Positions 1-9,623 of a stretch of DNA of 64,000 bases are shown in pieces. A program made the position numbers and the translations under genes. Below the pieces are notes generated by a model, which saw only the letters and a list, made by a program, of their open reading frames with translations, ran no database searches and was not told the origin of the DNA. This stretch comes from Burkholderiales bacterium (GTDB lineage: Bacteria; Pseudomonadota; Gammaproteobacteria; Burkholderiales; Burkholderiaceae_C): NCBI GenBank assembly GCA_016000265.1, contig JAECRL010000002.1, forward strand, positions 248,001-312,000, written 5' to 3'. Position 1 is the stretch's first letter; each line of letters opens with the position of its first letter.

Positions 1-1518
1 CTGGCGCGCTTGCTGACGCAGGCTCTCCGCGGCGGCCGACGTCTGCTCGACCAGCGCGGCATTTTGTTGCGTGGTCTGGTCCAGCTGCGAGACGGCCACG
101 TTGATCTGGCCCACGCCCTGGCTTTGCTCGGTGCTCGACGAGCTGATTTCGGCGATCAGGTCGTTGACCTTGCGAACCTGCAGCACCACGTCCTGGATGG
201 TCCGCCCCGCGCCGTTGACCTGGGCCGTGCCTTGTTCGACCTTCTCCACGCTGTCCGTGATCAGGCCCTTGATTTCGCGGGCGGCGTTGGCGCTGCGTTG
301 CGCCAGGGAGCGCACCTCGCTGGCCACCACCGCGAAGCCACGGCCTTGCTCGCCCGCCCGTGCGGCTTCCACCGCGGCGTTCAGTGCCAGGATGTTGGTC
401 TGGAAGGCGATGCCGTCGATCACGCTGATGATGTCGGCGATGCGTCGGCTGGACTCCTGGATGCCCGTCATGGTTTGCACCACCGCGTCGACGTCGCTGC
501 CGCCTTGTGAGGCCACGCTGGTGGCCTGCATCGCCAGCTGGTTGGCCTGGCGGGCGTTGTCGGAATTGGTGCGAACGGTGTCGTTCATCTGCTGCATGGA
601 GGCGGCGGTCTCCTGCAGGCTGGCCGCCTGGTGTTCGGTGCGGCCCGACAGGTCGGAGTTGCCCTGGGCGATTTCCGAGGACGCTGTCACGATGGATTCG
701 GTGCTCTGGCGGATGCCCCGCACCACGTCGGACAGGCTGGCTGTCATGCGGTTGAGCGAGGTCACCAGCTGGCCCAGTTCGTCCTGGCTGTCGACCCGGG
801 CCTGGCGGGTCAGGTCACCGGCGGCCACGGCCTCGCTCTGGTCGAGGGCCTGCGTCAGCGGGCGGGTGATCGACTGGCGGATGCGAACGGACAGCACACC
901 CGCGATGGCGGCGGCCACACCGAAGGCGCCGATGAGCTGCCACAAGGCGCTGCGGTAGGCGTCGCGCGAGGCCTGGATGGCGGCTTGCATGCCCTCGACG
1001 TTCACGGCGATGGACTTGTCCAGCGCGGCCATCAAGGCCACGAACTGCTCACCCGACTCGCCCGTCGCCAGCTTGCGGGCTTCGGCGAACTGCGCTTCGC
1101 CGGCGTTGGAGGCTTCGATGAGGCGGGCGTCGGTTTGCTTCCACGCCGTGATGTGTGATTTGACCGTTTCGAACAGCTGGCGCTCGGCGTCGCTGCTGAT
1201 CAAAGACTCGTACTTGGCGATCAGGGCCGGCAAGGTCTCCTTTTCGATCTTCATCATGATTTCGGCCTGGGCGCGCTTGCCAGCTTCATCGGGCTCCAGC
1301 ACGTGGCGCAGCGCGACTCGCCGTTCGTGGTTGAGCGAGCCGCGCAATTGATCCAGTGCCTCGATGCTGGGCAGCCAGTTGTCGGCGATGTCTTCGGAGT
1401 TGGCATTCATGCGCTGGGTTTGCAGCACCCCCACGCCCGCCACGAAAAGCATGAGCACGACCATGAAACCAAAACCGGCGCCCAGGCGGGTTCCGATGCG
1501 CATCTGACTCAGCCACAT
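1..1518 (-). CDS. Methyl-accepting chemotaxis protein (3' end outside window)
   Basis: Membrane chemoreceptor that would signal to CheA/CheW. The 506 codons visible run from ATG at 1518 to the window edge without a stop. In order: a short cytoplasmic N-terminus, TM1 near residues 12-33, a periplasmic four-helix-bundle-like sensor, a second TM, a HAMP segment, then the coiled-coil signalling domain. The hairpin tip carries the invariant [19 protein letters not shown]. The sensor resembles 4HB_MCP, so no ligand can be named. No che genes are visible nearby. It lies downstream of cca on the same strand, separated by 84 bases. Identity as an MCP is certain; only the last residues are missing. Confidence 0.96.
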   Translation of the reverse strand, partial: MWLSQMRIGTRLGAGFGFMVVLMLFVAGVGVLQTQRMNANSEDIADNWLPSIEALDQLRGSLNHERRVALRHVLEPDEAGKRAQAEIMMKIEKETLPALIAKYESLISSDAERQLFETVKSHITAWKQTDARLIEASNAGEAQFAEARKLATGESGEQFVALMAALDKSIAVNVEGMQAAIQASRDAYRSALWQLIGAFGVAAAIAGVLSVRIRQSITRPLTQALDQSEAVAAGDLTRQARVDSQDELGQLVTSLNRMTASLSDVVRGIRQSTESIVTASSEIAQGNSDLSGRTEHQAASLQETAASMQQMNDTVRTNSDNARQANQLAMQATSVASQGGSDVDAVVQTMTGIQESSRRIADIISVIDGIAFQTNILALNAAVEAARAGEQGRGFAVVASEVRSLAQRSANAAREIKGLITDSVEKVEQGTAQVNGAGRTIQDVVLQVRKVNDLIAEISSSSTEQSQGVGQINVAVSQLDQTTQQNAALVEQTSAAAESLRQQARQ

Positions 1519-1602
1519 GATCGATCCTGTTCGCTGGATTGTTATCAACTCTAGCGATATCGGCCACCTGGGCCCGGGCTGGAGGCCTGGGCTGTGGAAA
1601 AT

Positions 1603-2853
1603 TCACGCGCCTTCGGTCGGTGGGTTGTGCACAAGCGATGACAAACCCAGTTCACGCTCCCGCGCCCGGCCGATGGCCTGACCGATGGCCGGCCCTTTGA
1701 GGCCCGCAGCGAGCGCCTCGGCGGACACCTGGGCGGTGTCCACCGCCAGCACGCAGGCCAACGCGGCGCCCAGGCGGGGCCGCGGGGGGTAGGGGCGGTC
1801 TTCGAACCCCAGGCGGCCGCGGGCGTCGCACTCGCAGGCCAGCAGCACCTCGGCGAAGCGATCGGGTTTGCGCAAGGCGTCGCAGCGCTCCAGCAGGCGC
1901 AGCAGCGCCGCGGCCCCGAGCTCGCCGCTGCGGTGGATGTTGCCGTGCTCGCGCGCGACCACCTCGGCCAGCTCCCGGCAGTCGTTGGGCACCCGCAGTC
2001 GATCGCCCATCGCCTGGAGCAGCTTGACGCTGCGGCCCTCGTGCCCCAGGTGGCGCGGCAGCACCTCGGGGTGGGTCGTGCCTTTGCCCAGGTCGTGACC
2101 CAGGCAGGCGTAGCGCACGGGCAGGGAGCCGCCCAGGCGCGCCGACATGTCCATCACCATCATGAGGTGCACGCCGGTGTCGACCTCCGGGTGGTGCTCG
2201 GCGCGTTGGGGCACGCCCCACAGGCGCTCGACCTCGGGCAGCAGGCGCGCCAGGGCGCCGCACGCGCGCAGCACCTCGAACATGCGGGAGGGGCGTGGCT
2301 CCATCAGGCCGCGGGCGAGTTCTTGCCAGACGCGCTCGGGCACCAGGTGATCCACCTCGCCTCGGGCGACCATGCGCGCCATCAGCGCCTGGGTTTCGTC
2401 GGCGATGGAGAAGTCGTGGAAGCGCGCGGCGAAACGCGCCACCCGCAGGATGCGCACCGGGTCTTCCTCGAAGGCGGGGGAGACGTGCCGCATCACCCGG
2501 GCAGCGAGGTCGCGCTGGCCGCCCCAGGGGTCGATGAGGGCGCCGCTGTCATCCTGGGCGATGGCGTTGATGGTCAGGTCGCGCCGCTGCAGGTCTTCTT
2601 CCAGCGTGACCTCGGGCGAGGCGTGGACCTCGAAGCCGCGGTAGCCGTGGCCGCTCTTGCGTTCGGTTCGCGCCAGCGCGTGCTCTTCACCGGTGTCGGG
2701 GTGCAGGAACACGGGGAAGTCTTTGCCCACGGGCCGAAAGCCCGCCTCCAGCATGGCGGGCACGGTGGCGCCCACCACGACCCAGTCGCGGTCTCCTTCG
2801 GGGCGGCCCAGGAGGCGGTCGCGCACGGCGCCGCCGACGAGGTAGGTCTTCAT
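1603..2853 (-). CDS. cca: Multifunctional CCA-adding tRNA nucleotidyltransferase
   Basis: Adds or repairs the 3'-CCA end of tRNAs using CTP and ATP; the long proteobacterial form also carries phosphohydrolase activity. The 416-residue length matches the bacterial multifunctional type (E. coli about 412). The N-terminus has the nucleotidyltransferase signature [10 protein letters not shown] followed by DRDWVVVG. The body has the RRDLTINA motif, and the C-terminal half has an HD domain with HDLGKG. ATG at 2853 is the natural start because GGAVRD begins at residue 7. It is a single gene, with the chemoreceptor downstream and a divergent PEP-CTERM gene upstream. Confidence 0.97.
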   Translation of the reverse strand: MKTYLVGGAVRDRLLGRPEGDRDWVVVGATVPAMLEAGFRPVGKDFPVFLHPDTGEEHALARTERKSGHGYRGFEVHASPEVTLEEDLQRRDLTINAIAQDDSGALIDPWGGQRDLAARVMRHVSPAFEEDPVRILRVARFAARFHDFSIADETQALMARMVARGEVDHLVPERVWQELARGLMEPRPSRMFEVLRACGALARLLPEVERLWGVPQRAEHHPEVDTGVHLMMVMDMSARLGGSLPVRYACLGHDLGKGTTHPEVLPRHLGHEGRSVKLLQAMGDRLRVPNDCRELAEVVAREHGNIHRSGELGAAALLRLLERCDALRKPDRFAEVLLACECDARGRLGFEDRPYPPRPRLGAALACVLAVDTAQVSAEALAAGLKGPAIGQAIGRARERELGLSSLVHNPPTEGA

Positions 2854-2976
2854 GGTGGGGGCAGTTTAGCGAAGCGAGGAGGAGGGGGCGCACCGTGTCG
2901 GCACAGCGTGGCTCGATGTGGGGCGGCTTCGGGGTCAGTTTGGTGCCGGTTTGGCCCTGAGGCGCCCTTTTCGACC

Positions 2977-2992
2977 TGGCACGGCTCATGCA
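2977..2992 (+). promoter_or_regulatory. Predicted sigma-54 (-24/-12) promoter
   Basis: TGGCACGGCTCATGCA matches the RpoN consensus TGGCACG-N4-TTGCA at all but one informative position. GG (2978-2979) and GC (2990-2991) are separated by exactly 10 nt. It lies 41 bp before the ATG of the PEP-CTERM gene at 3032. RpoN control through PrsK/PrsR is known for PEP-CTERM genes in related floc-forming bacteria. Confidence 0.75.
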
Positions 2993-3031
2993 AACGGATC
3001 ATGCCAACCACCCACCTTCGGGAGTTCTGCC

Positions 3032-3505
3032 ATGAAGCGCCTCGTCCTTGCCCTTGCCCTCGCGGGCCCCGCCAGCCTGCTGTGGTCCACCAGCGCGCGC
3101 GCCGCGCCCGAGGCGGGCAGCTTCGCGGGCTCCGGGGGCGCCCAGTTCTTTGGTTTCGAAATCGACCACGCGGGCACGTTGACCGGCTCCGTCCTGTCGT
3201 CGTTTTCCGGCTCGTCGGGCTACGACATCACCTCGGTGAGCGTCGACGGCGTGGCCCTGGTCGACCTGCTGCCCGCGGTCGGCGACGATTACTTCGCCTT
3301 CAACCTGTCCTTGCTGCCGGGCGTGCACACCATCTCGGTGAAGGGCACGTCGTACGGGGGCTCTTTCGTGGGCAGCTACGCCATCACCCCCGTGCCCGAG
3401 CCGGCCGCACTGGCGCTGGTGGGCGCGGGCCTGGGCCTCCTGGCCGCCGCCCGCTTCATCCATGCCCGCCGCGCCAGGGCGGGAGCGCAACGCCCTCGGG
3501 GGTGA
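3032..3505 (+). CDS. PEP-CTERM sorting-domain protein
   Basis: Exported protein of 157 residues, predicted to be processed at its C-terminus by an exosortase encoded elsewhere. The start at 3032 gives a clean signal peptide (MKRLVLALALAGPASLLW, Ala-X-Ala cleavage near residue 28); earlier in-frame starts do not. The middle is a Gly/Ser-rich beta-type domain of about 100 residues with aromatic pairs such as YFAFNLS. It may belong to the FxDxF class of PEP-CTERM proteins. The C-terminus has the motif VPEPAA, a hydrophobic segment and an Arg-rich end. The function of the body is unknown. It stands alone, convergent with rsmA with stops adjacent, and a sigma-54 promoter match precedes it. Confidence 0.85.
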   Translation: MKRLVLALALAGPASLLWSTSARAAPEAGSFAGSGGAQFFGFEIDHAGTLTGSVLSSFSGSSGYDITSVSVDGVALVDLLPAVGDDYFAFNLSLLPGVHTISVKGTSYGGSFVGSYAITPVPEPAALALVGAGLGLLAAARFIHARRARAGAQRPRG

Positions 3506-4339
3506 TCAGGTCTGTTTGAGTCGGGCCAGGGCCAGGTAGTCGGCCACCGGCACTTCCTCGGCCCGACGCTGCAGATCGAAGTCCGCCTCGATGTTGTTCT
3601 GAGCCATCCACGCGCCCAGCGTGTTGCGCAGCATCTTGCGACGCTGTGAAAACGCGACGGCCACCATCTCTTCGAGCACCGCGGGGTCGACGTCGGGCAC
3701 CTCGGCCAAGGGGGTCATGCGCACCACGGCGGAGTCCACCTTGGGCGGTGGGTCGAACGAGCCGGGCGGCACCGCCACCACGCTCTCCATGTCGTAGCGC
3801 CACTGCAGCATCACGCTCAGGCGACCGTAGGCTTTCGTGCCGGGCCGCGCGACCATGCGGTCAACCACCTCCTTTTGCAGCATGAAGTGCTGGTCGATCA
3901 CCTGATCGGCCACGGGCAGCAGGTGAAAGAGGATGGGGCTGGAGATGTTGTAGGGCAGGTTGCCGATGATGCGCAGCTTCTGGCCGCTGTCGCGCGCCAG
4001 CTGAGCGAAGTCGACCTTCAGCACGTCCGACTCGATCACCTGAAGCTCTTCGCGCTTGCGCAGGCGAGCGGCCAGGTCGCGGTCAAGCTCGACCACGGTG
4101 AGCTGCTTGCTGCGGGCGACGACCGGGTTCGTCAGTGCACCCAGGCCGGGGCCGATCTCGACGAGCGCCTCGCCCGGCTGGGGCTGGATGGCGCGAACGA
4201 TGTCTTCGATGACGCCTTGGTCAACTAGGAAGTTCTGGCCGAAGCGCTTGCGGGCCACGTGGCCGCCGCTGCCGGCGACCGCGCGTTTGCCACCGGGCTT
4301 GCCCGGGCGGCTGGTGGGGTGGGGGCGCTCAGGGCGCAT
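3506..4339 (-). CDS. rsmA: 16S rRNA dimethyladenosine transferase RsmA (KsgA)
   Basis: Uses SAM to dimethylate two adjacent adenines in the 3'-terminal helix of 16S rRNA, a late step in 30S maturation. 277 residues, close to E. coli KsgA (273). Motifs: GQNFLVD (34-40), the SAM-binding [10 protein letters not shown] (61-70), acidic VVELD, and the catalytic NLPYN (127-131). A longer reading from 4414 exists, but the ATG at 4339 is preferred. It overlaps the 3' end of surA by 11 bp, implying translational coupling, and gives the family length. The order lptD-surA-rsmA is the common proteobacterial envelope-biogenesis operon. Confidence 0.97.
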   Translation of the reverse strand: MRPERPHPTSRPGKPGGKRAVAGSGGHVARKRFGQNFLVDQGVIEDIVRAIQPQPGEALVEIGPGLGALTNPVVARSKQLTVVELDRDLAARLRKREELQVIESDVLKVDFAQLARDSGQKLRIIGNLPYNISSPILFHLLPVADQVIDQHFMLQKEVVDRMVARPGTKAYGRLSVMLQWRYDMESVVAVPPGSFDPPPKVDSAVVRMTPLAEVPDVDPAVLEEMVAVAFSQRRKMLRNTLGAWMAQNNIEADFDLQRRAEEVPVADYLALARLKQT

Positions 4340-5723
4340 CGCGCATTTCCACGTAAGCGGCGGCGCGCAGCTCGCGGGCCCAGTCCTCGTAGGTGGACTC
4401 GAAGCGGCGTTCACGCAGCACGCTGCGGGCGGCTTCGCGTTTCTGCGCTTCGCTCAGTTGCACCTCGCGGCGCTCCAGCAGCTGGATCAGGTGCACGCCA
4501 AAGCGGCTGACCACGGGCTCGGAGATCTGGCCGGGCTGCAGGGTCAGCAGGGCCTTTTCGAACTCGGGGACGAACTGGCCGGGAGACGTCCAGCCCAGCT
4601 CGCCGCCCTTGGCGCCGCTGCCGTCTTCGGAGTGCTGGCGCGCCAGCTGGGCGAAGCTGGCTTGCCCGCCGGTGATCTGCTTGCGGATGTCGTTGAGGCG
4701 GTCGACCAACTCGCGCGTGCCGGCCTGGGGCGTCGAGCGCAGCAGGATGTGGCGCGCGCGCTGCTGCGTGTAGGTGGCCTGCGCGGTGTTCTCGCGCTCG
4801 ACCAGCTTGATGACGTGGAAGCCTGCACGCGAGCGCACCACCGGGGCCACCTCGCCCACCTTCAGGGACTGCACGGCCTTGACGAACAGCTCCGGCAGGC
4901 GGCTGACTTCACGCAGGCCGAAGGCCCCCCCGCTGTCGTGGGTGCTGGTGTCGTCGCTGTTGCGCTTGACCAGGTCGGAGAAGCCCACGCCAGCGGCGGC
5001 GCGGCGCTGGATGTCTTCGGCCTTGGCCTGCAGGCGCTTGACCTCCGCGTCGGAGGCCTTGTCCGGCACGGCGATCAGGATGTGGGCCACGTTGAGCGAG
5101 GACTCGGCCTGTGCGGCGGGGTCGTCCTTCATGAAGGCCGTGACCTCGTCGTCGGTGACCTGGATGCGGGCGTTGACCTCGCGCTCGCGCACGCGCTGGA
5201 TCATGATCTGCTCGCGCAGGCTGCTGCGGTAGCGATCGAAGTCCAGGCCGTCGGCCTGCATGCGCTCGCGCAATTCACGCAGGGTCATCTGGTTTTGCGC
5301 GGCGATGTTCTCGATGGCCGTCTCCAGCTCGGCGTCGGCCAGGCCCATGCCGATGGCGCGGGCGTAAGACAGCTGCACCTTCTCGTCGATGAGGGCCTCC
5401 AGAACCTGGCGGCGCAGCTCGTCGGTGGGGGGCAGTCGCGTGCCCGCCGGGGCCGACTCCTGGATGCGAGCCACGCGGCGGTCGACCTCGGTGTGGGTGA
5501 CGGGCTCCTGGTTGACCACGGCGACGATGTAGTCCGAGGTCGTGGGCACGCCGGAGAGCTTGAGCTCGGTGCTCAAGGCGCGCTCACCGGGGATGCGGGG
5601 GCTCACCGACGGGGTGTCGTTGCGGCGCAGCTGGGCCCAGGTCGGGGCCACCGTGGTGGCCAGCAGGCTCAGGCACAGCACCGGCAACAGCCGGCGCGCG
5701 CGCGGAAAGGAACGCTCATTCAT
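4329..5723 (-). CDS. surA: Periplasmic chaperone / peptidyl-prolyl isomerase SurA
   Basis: Chaperone that escorts unfolded outer-membrane proteins to the BAM complex, LptD being a classic client. 464 residues, slightly longer than E. coli SurA (428). A signal peptide ends in Ala-Gln-type cleavage near residue 31. A SurA N-domain is followed by two parvulin-type PPIase domains. One runs around residues 205-310 ([22 protein letters not shown]). The other runs around 325-430 ([21 protein letters not shown]). The gene overlaps lptD by 8 bp upstream and rsmA by 11 bp downstream, so the three are probably translated as a coupled unit. Confidence 0.97.
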   Translation of the reverse strand: MNERSFPRARRLLPVLCLSLLATTVAPTWAQLRRNDTPSVSPRIPGERALSTELKLSGVPTTSDYIVAVVNQEPVTHTEVDRRVARIQESAPAGTRLPPTDELRRQVLEALIDEKVQLSYARAIGMGLADAELETAIENIAAQNQMTLRELRERMQADGLDFDRYRSSLREQIMIQRVREREVNARIQVTDDEVTAFMKDDPAAQAESSLNVAHILIAVPDKASDAEVKRLQAKAEDIQRRAAAGVGFSDLVKRNSDDTSTHDSGGAFGLREVSRLPELFVKAVQSLKVGEVAPVVRSRAGFHVIKLVERENTAQATYTQQRARHILLRSTPQAGTRELVDRLNDIRKQITGGQASFAQLARQHSEDGSGAKGGELGWTSPGQFVPEFEKALLTLQPGQISEPVVSRFGVHLIQLLERREVQLSEAQKREAARSVLRERRFESTYEDWARELRAAAYVEMRDAP

Positions 5724-8325
5724 GGTTCAGGCTCGTCGAGTTGCCGGGCGTGTTCAGGGGCTGGCCCTCTTCACGCAGGAGGCGGTATCCAGGGACATTC
5801 TGCTGCAGCACGCGCAGCGGGTTGGCGCCCAGCGCCAGCTGGGACAGGCCCAGCAGCTCCAGCTGGAACATCAGGCGGGTGTTGGCTTTGCTCTGGCCCA
5901 GCGCCACGCGCTCGGCGACCACGCGGCCGATCCAGCAGCCGGCGTCGTACTCCAGGCCGACCAGCGAGTTGATGACGCGGCTGTCGCGCATGCTGTGCGT
6001 GACGCGGCCCACGGTGTACCACGTGCCGCCGCAGGCGCCAGCGCCCGCGTTGGGGCGGCGCGGGTTCATGTTCATCAGGTCGGGCGAGCTGGCCTGGCGC
6101 ATCATCTGGTCGATGGGCGGTGTGCGCCCGGCCAGCGGCCACTGCCAGGCGAGCTCCACCTGCTCGCTGGCTTCGCGGGTGTAGCGGTAGGTGGCGCTGA
6201 CGGTGCGCCAGGCGCCCGGCGAGTAGCGCACGCCCACGGTGCCTTGTTCGGTCGAGCGGTTCTGCGCGCTGTACTGCAAGGTGCTGTCGAGGTTCCAGCC
6301 CGGGATCACCGAGGTGGAGCCCAGCAGCAGCAGGTCCGACAGCTTTTGTGTGATGGGTTTGTCGTCCAGCGGGTTGATGCGCTGGTCGGCCAGCAGCACC
6401 TTCTGCGCGATGCCCAGGCGCAGCGCCTCCCCGCCGGTGGCCGAGTCCAGCAGGCGGGAGGTCACGCCCACGGTCAGCTGGTTGGCGTCGGTGATGCGGT
6501 CGCCGCCGGTGTAGCCGTTGTCGTTGTAGACGGCGTACTGGTTGAAGTCGCGCGGGGCGCTGTCGAACAAGGGCAGCGCACCCTGGTTGCGATATGGCGT
6601 GTAGACGTAGAGCACGCGGGGCTCCAGCGTCTGAACCAGGTCGCGCCCGAAGAGCCGCAAGTCGCGCTCCATCGAAAAGCCGCTGTCGAGGCTGAAGGTG
6701 GGCGTGGCCACCGTCGAGGTGGAGCGGTTGCCGCTGTTGATCAGGGCGGCGTTGCGGTCCATGTTGTAGCTGATGCCGCGCACCGAGACGCTGGGCAGGA
6801 TCGACAGCCCGACCAGGTCGAAGCGGCGCTCCAGCCGAGCGGACAGGTTCACGCGGTTGCCGCTGACCTTGTTGCGGTCGGGGTTGGTGAAGCGGTTGAA
6901 CTCGCCTTGCAGGCCGAAGACGGTGCCGTTGTCGCTGCTGCTGCGGCTGCGAAAGCCCAGTTGGGGCTCGCGCCGGTAGGGGGTGTCGATGCGGCTGAGT
7001 TCGGGGTTGGACGGTGGGTCGAGGTCGCGCAGGGTCTGCCAGGACTGCACGCCGCCGTAGAAGGTGTTCTGGCTGCTGCCCAGGCCCCAGTCGCGGTCGT
7101 TGAGCGTGCTCTCGATCTTGAGGTGACTGTCGAGCAGCCGCGGCGTGGTCGAGGGCAGGTTCTGGTTGAAGTCTTTCCAGTAGTCGTCGTCCGAGGCGCG
7201 CATCAGCTTGAGGTCGTAGCGATTCTGGTTGAGCGTGCTGCTCGTGCGGAAGCGACCGCTGTGCGTGAAGTCGAACAGGCCGCGCGAGCTGCCCGTCAGG
7301 TTGTCGTTGGGCAGCCCGAAGAGGTGCAGCTTGCCTTTGTCGGTCTCGGCCAGGTAGCGGTACTCCAGGTCCATGCCCACGCCGCGGCGGGCCGAGACCG
7401 TGGGGGCGATGGTGGCGTCGCGATCGGGCGCGATGTTCCAGTAGTACGGCGTCGAGAGCTCGAAGCCGCTGGCGCTGTCGAAGTAGAAGGTGGGCGGCAG
7501 CAGGCCCGACTTGCGCTGGTTATTCAGCGGGAAGGTCAGGGTGGGCGCGGCCAGGATGGGCGCCCCCATGAAGCGCACCACGGCGTCTTCGGCCCGGCCT
7601 TCACCCGCGTCGAAGTCCAGGTAGACCTTGCTGGTGTTGAGCACCCAGTCGGGCTTGCCGGGGGTGCCGTCGGGCAGGTCTTCGGGGCGGCAGCTGGAGT
7701 AGCTGGTCTGGTGGGCCAGCAGGCGGTTCTCGCCCAGGAACTCCACGAGCTGGGCGTCGCCGCCAGCCTGGGTGCGCGCGAACCAGAACTCGGGGCGCAC
7801 GAAGTTGCCCTCCAGGGTGTCCAGGCGCAGCGTCAGCTCGGGGCCGGTGAAGAGGTTGCCGTTGCTGACGATGCGCACGTTGCCTTGGGCTCGCGCGGTG
7901 TTGTCGGCCAGGGTGTGGGTGAGGTCGTCGGCGCGGACGTGGAGCTCACCTTGGCGCAGCCGCACGGAGCCGCTGGCGCGGGTTTGCACGCCGCTTTCTC
8001 CGCCCAGCGTGTCGGCCTCGAAGAACAGGGGCAGCTTGCCGTCGCGACGCGGCAGGCGCGGCGGGGCGGGCAGCGAGAACGTCATGCGCGAGGCCGCGGC
8101 GGGCGACGAGGACAGGCTGCCGGCCTCCCCGATCGAGGCGGCCGATGCGGCGGCGGCCGGACTGGACGTGATCGCGGGGGAGACCGCAGGCGTCTGCCCG
8201 TGCACCGGCGCGACCAGGCAGGCCGCGGCCAGGGCCACGGGGCGCCAGATGGGGGAGGGGGACGCAGCGGGGGCGCGGCGTGTCAGGCGGGAGGGGCGTT
8301 GATTCAAGGAGGAACTCACGGTCAC
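5716..8325 (-). CDS. lptD: LPS-assembly outer-membrane translocon LptD
   Basis: Outer-membrane beta-barrel that, with LptE, inserts lipopolysaccharide into the outer leaflet. 869 residues. The signal peptide ends near residue 43 (VHGQ). A low-complexity Ala/Ser stretch follows, then the periplasmic OstA/LptA-like jellyroll (about 100-175), then the C-terminal barrel. Cysteines available for disulfides are C212 (SCRPED) and two near the C-terminus about 32 residues apart (GACGGT and DAGCWIG). They resemble the N-to-C pairing needed in E. coli LptD. It is first gene of lptD-surA-rsmA and divergent from amgK across 123 bp. Confidence 0.96.
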   Translation of the reverse strand: MTVSSSLNQRPSRLTRRAPAASPSPIWRPVALAAACLVAPVHGQTPAVSPAITSSPAAAASAASIGEAGSLSSSPAAASRMTFSLPAPPRLPRRDGKLPLFFEADTLGGESGVQTRASGSVRLRQGELHVRADDLTHTLADNTARAQGNVRIVSNGNLFTGPELTLRLDTLEGNFVRPEFWFARTQAGGDAQLVEFLGENRLLAHQTSYSSCRPEDLPDGTPGKPDWVLNTSKVYLDFDAGEGRAEDAVVRFMGAPILAAPTLTFPLNNQRKSGLLPPTFYFDSASGFELSTPYYWNIAPDRDATIAPTVSARRGVGMDLEYRYLAETDKGKLHLFGLPNDNLTGSSRGLFDFTHSGRFRTSSTLNQNRYDLKLMRASDDDYWKDFNQNLPSTTPRLLDSHLKIESTLNDRDWGLGSSQNTFYGGVQSWQTLRDLDPPSNPELSRIDTPYRREPQLGFRSRSSSDNGTVFGLQGEFNRFTNPDRNKVSGNRVNLSARLERRFDLVGLSILPSVSVRGISYNMDRNAALINSGNRSTSTVATPTFSLDSGFSMERDLRLFGRDLVQTLEPRVLYVYTPYRNQGALPLFDSAPRDFNQYAVYNDNGYTGGDRITDANQLTVGVTSRLLDSATGGEALRLGIAQKVLLADQRINPLDDKPITQKLSDLLLLGSTSVIPGWNLDSTLQYSAQNRSTEQGTVGVRYSPGAWRTVSATYRYTREASEQVELAWQWPLAGRTPPIDQMMRQASSPDLMNMNPRRPNAGAGACGGTWYTVGRVTHSMRDSRVINSLVGLEYDAGCWIGRVVAERVALGQSKANTRLMFQLELLGLSQLALGANPLRVLQQNVPGYRLLREEGQPLNTPGNSTSLNHE

Positions 8326-8448
8326 GGTGGGCGCGTCGCAGTGGGGCTGCGGCAGGGGCTTCCGTCAGGGTGAGCCGGCCTTGCCTAGAATCGCCGCATT
8401 ATTTCATGAGCGGCCCGCCTTGAGTGGCGGGCGGCCGAACCCCCCGTC

Positions 8449-9576
8449 ATGAGTCAAGACCCAGCCGCCTCGCCCGTCCCCCTTTCTGCCGACCCCGCCG
8501 CCATCGCCTGGGCCGACCCGGCACGCGAGCAGGCCTTCGCCGCCTGGTTGAGCGCCTTGCCGCCCGAGCACGGCCTGAAGGCCCGCACCCTGCGCGCGGC
8601 CAGCGCCGACGCGAGCTTTCGCCGCTACTTCCGCATCGACACCGAGGTCGGCGGCCAAAGCGGCACCCTCATCGTCATGGACGCGCCGCCCAGTCACGAG
8701 GACTGCCGCCCCTTCGTGGCCGTCGACCGTTTGCTGGCCGAGGGCGGCGTGGGCGTGCCCCGCATCCTGGCCTGGGACGAGGCCCAGGGTTTCATGCTGC
8801 TGTCCGACCTGGGGGCGCACACCTTCCTGGCCACGCTGGAGGCCACCGACTACGACCACGGCCCGGCGTCCGCCAACCGCGCCCGCTACCTGAGCGCCAT
8901 CGGCGAGTTGCTGCGCATCCAGGCGGTGCCCGCCGACGGCCTGCCCCCTTATGACGACGCCTTGCTGCAGCGCGAGCTGGACCTCTTCCCCGAGTGGTAC
9001 CTGACGCAGCTGCGCGGCCAGCCCCTGGACGAGCCGACCCGACAGACGCTTTCCCAGGCGTTCACGCTCATCAAGGCGCAGGTGCTGGCTCAAGGCACCG
9101 TGCTGGTCCACCGGGACTTCCACAGCCGCAACCTGATGGCCGATGCGGCGGACCCGAAAGCCCGCCTGGGCGTCATCGACTTCCAGGACGCCGTGCGCGG
9201 CCCGGTCACCTACGACCTGGTCTCCTTGCTGCGCGACGCCTACGTCATCTGGGACGAAGACATCCAGCTGGACTACGCCGTGCGCTTCTGGGAGCAGGCC
9301 CGTCAGGCCGGCTTGCCCGTGCCGCCGGATTTCGGTGACTTCTGGCGCGACTTCGAGTGGATGGGCCTGCAGCGCCACCTCAAGGTGCTGGGCATCTTCG
9401 CGCGCCTGGCCCTGCGCGACGGCAAGCGCCAGTACCTCGACGACATCCCCCGCGTGTGGACCTACGCCCACCGAGTGGCCTCGCGCTACCAGGGACTGGG
9501 CCCCCTGGCGCGCCTGCTGGAGCAAGCCGAAGCGGCCCATGGCGGCATTCAGACCCAGGTCGGTTTCACCTTCTGA
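8449..9576 (+). CDS. amgK: Anomeric N-acetylmuramate/N-acetylglucosamine kinase (AmgK-like phosphotransferase)
   Basis: Predicted sugar kinase of peptidoglycan recycling that phosphorylates the anomeric carbon of MurNAc/GlcNAc. The 375 residues have an aminoglycoside-phosphotransferase fold. The catalytic loop is HRDFHSRN (221-228, base D223) and the metal-binding segment is IDFQD (243-247). In pseudomonads amgK-murU lies divergent from lptD-surA, and this gene sits in exactly that place, which favours AmgK over a generic APH kinase. murU does not follow; an RNA helicase gene does. The start at 8449 has no competing upstream ATG in frame. Confidence 0.85.
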   Translation: MSQDPAASPVPLSADPAAIAWADPAREQAFAAWLSALPPEHGLKARTLRAASADASFRRYFRIDTEVGGQSGTLIVMDAPPSHEDCRPFVAVDRLLAEGGVGVPRILAWDEAQGFMLLSDLGAHTFLATLEATDYDHGPASANRARYLSAIGELLRIQAVPADGLPPYDDALLQRELDLFPEWYLTQLRGQPLDEPTRQTLSQAFTLIKAQVLAQGTVLVHRDFHSRNLMADAADPKARLGVIDFQDAVRGPVTYDLVSLLRDAYVIWDEDIQLDYAVRFWEQARQAGLPVPPDFGDFWRDFEWMGLQRHLKVLGIFARLALRDGKRQYLDDIPRVWTYAHRVASRYQGLGPLARLLEQAEAAHGGIQTQVGFTF

Positions 9577-9623
9577 GCGAAATCTGCGCAAAAAAGCAGC
9601 AATGCAGGGATAATCCGCCCCTG

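Noticed and set aside
5542..8373. A 943-codon plus-strand frame across lptD
   Set aside because: It is the mirror of lptD; low-complexity Gln/Ala/Val translation with no recognisable motif.
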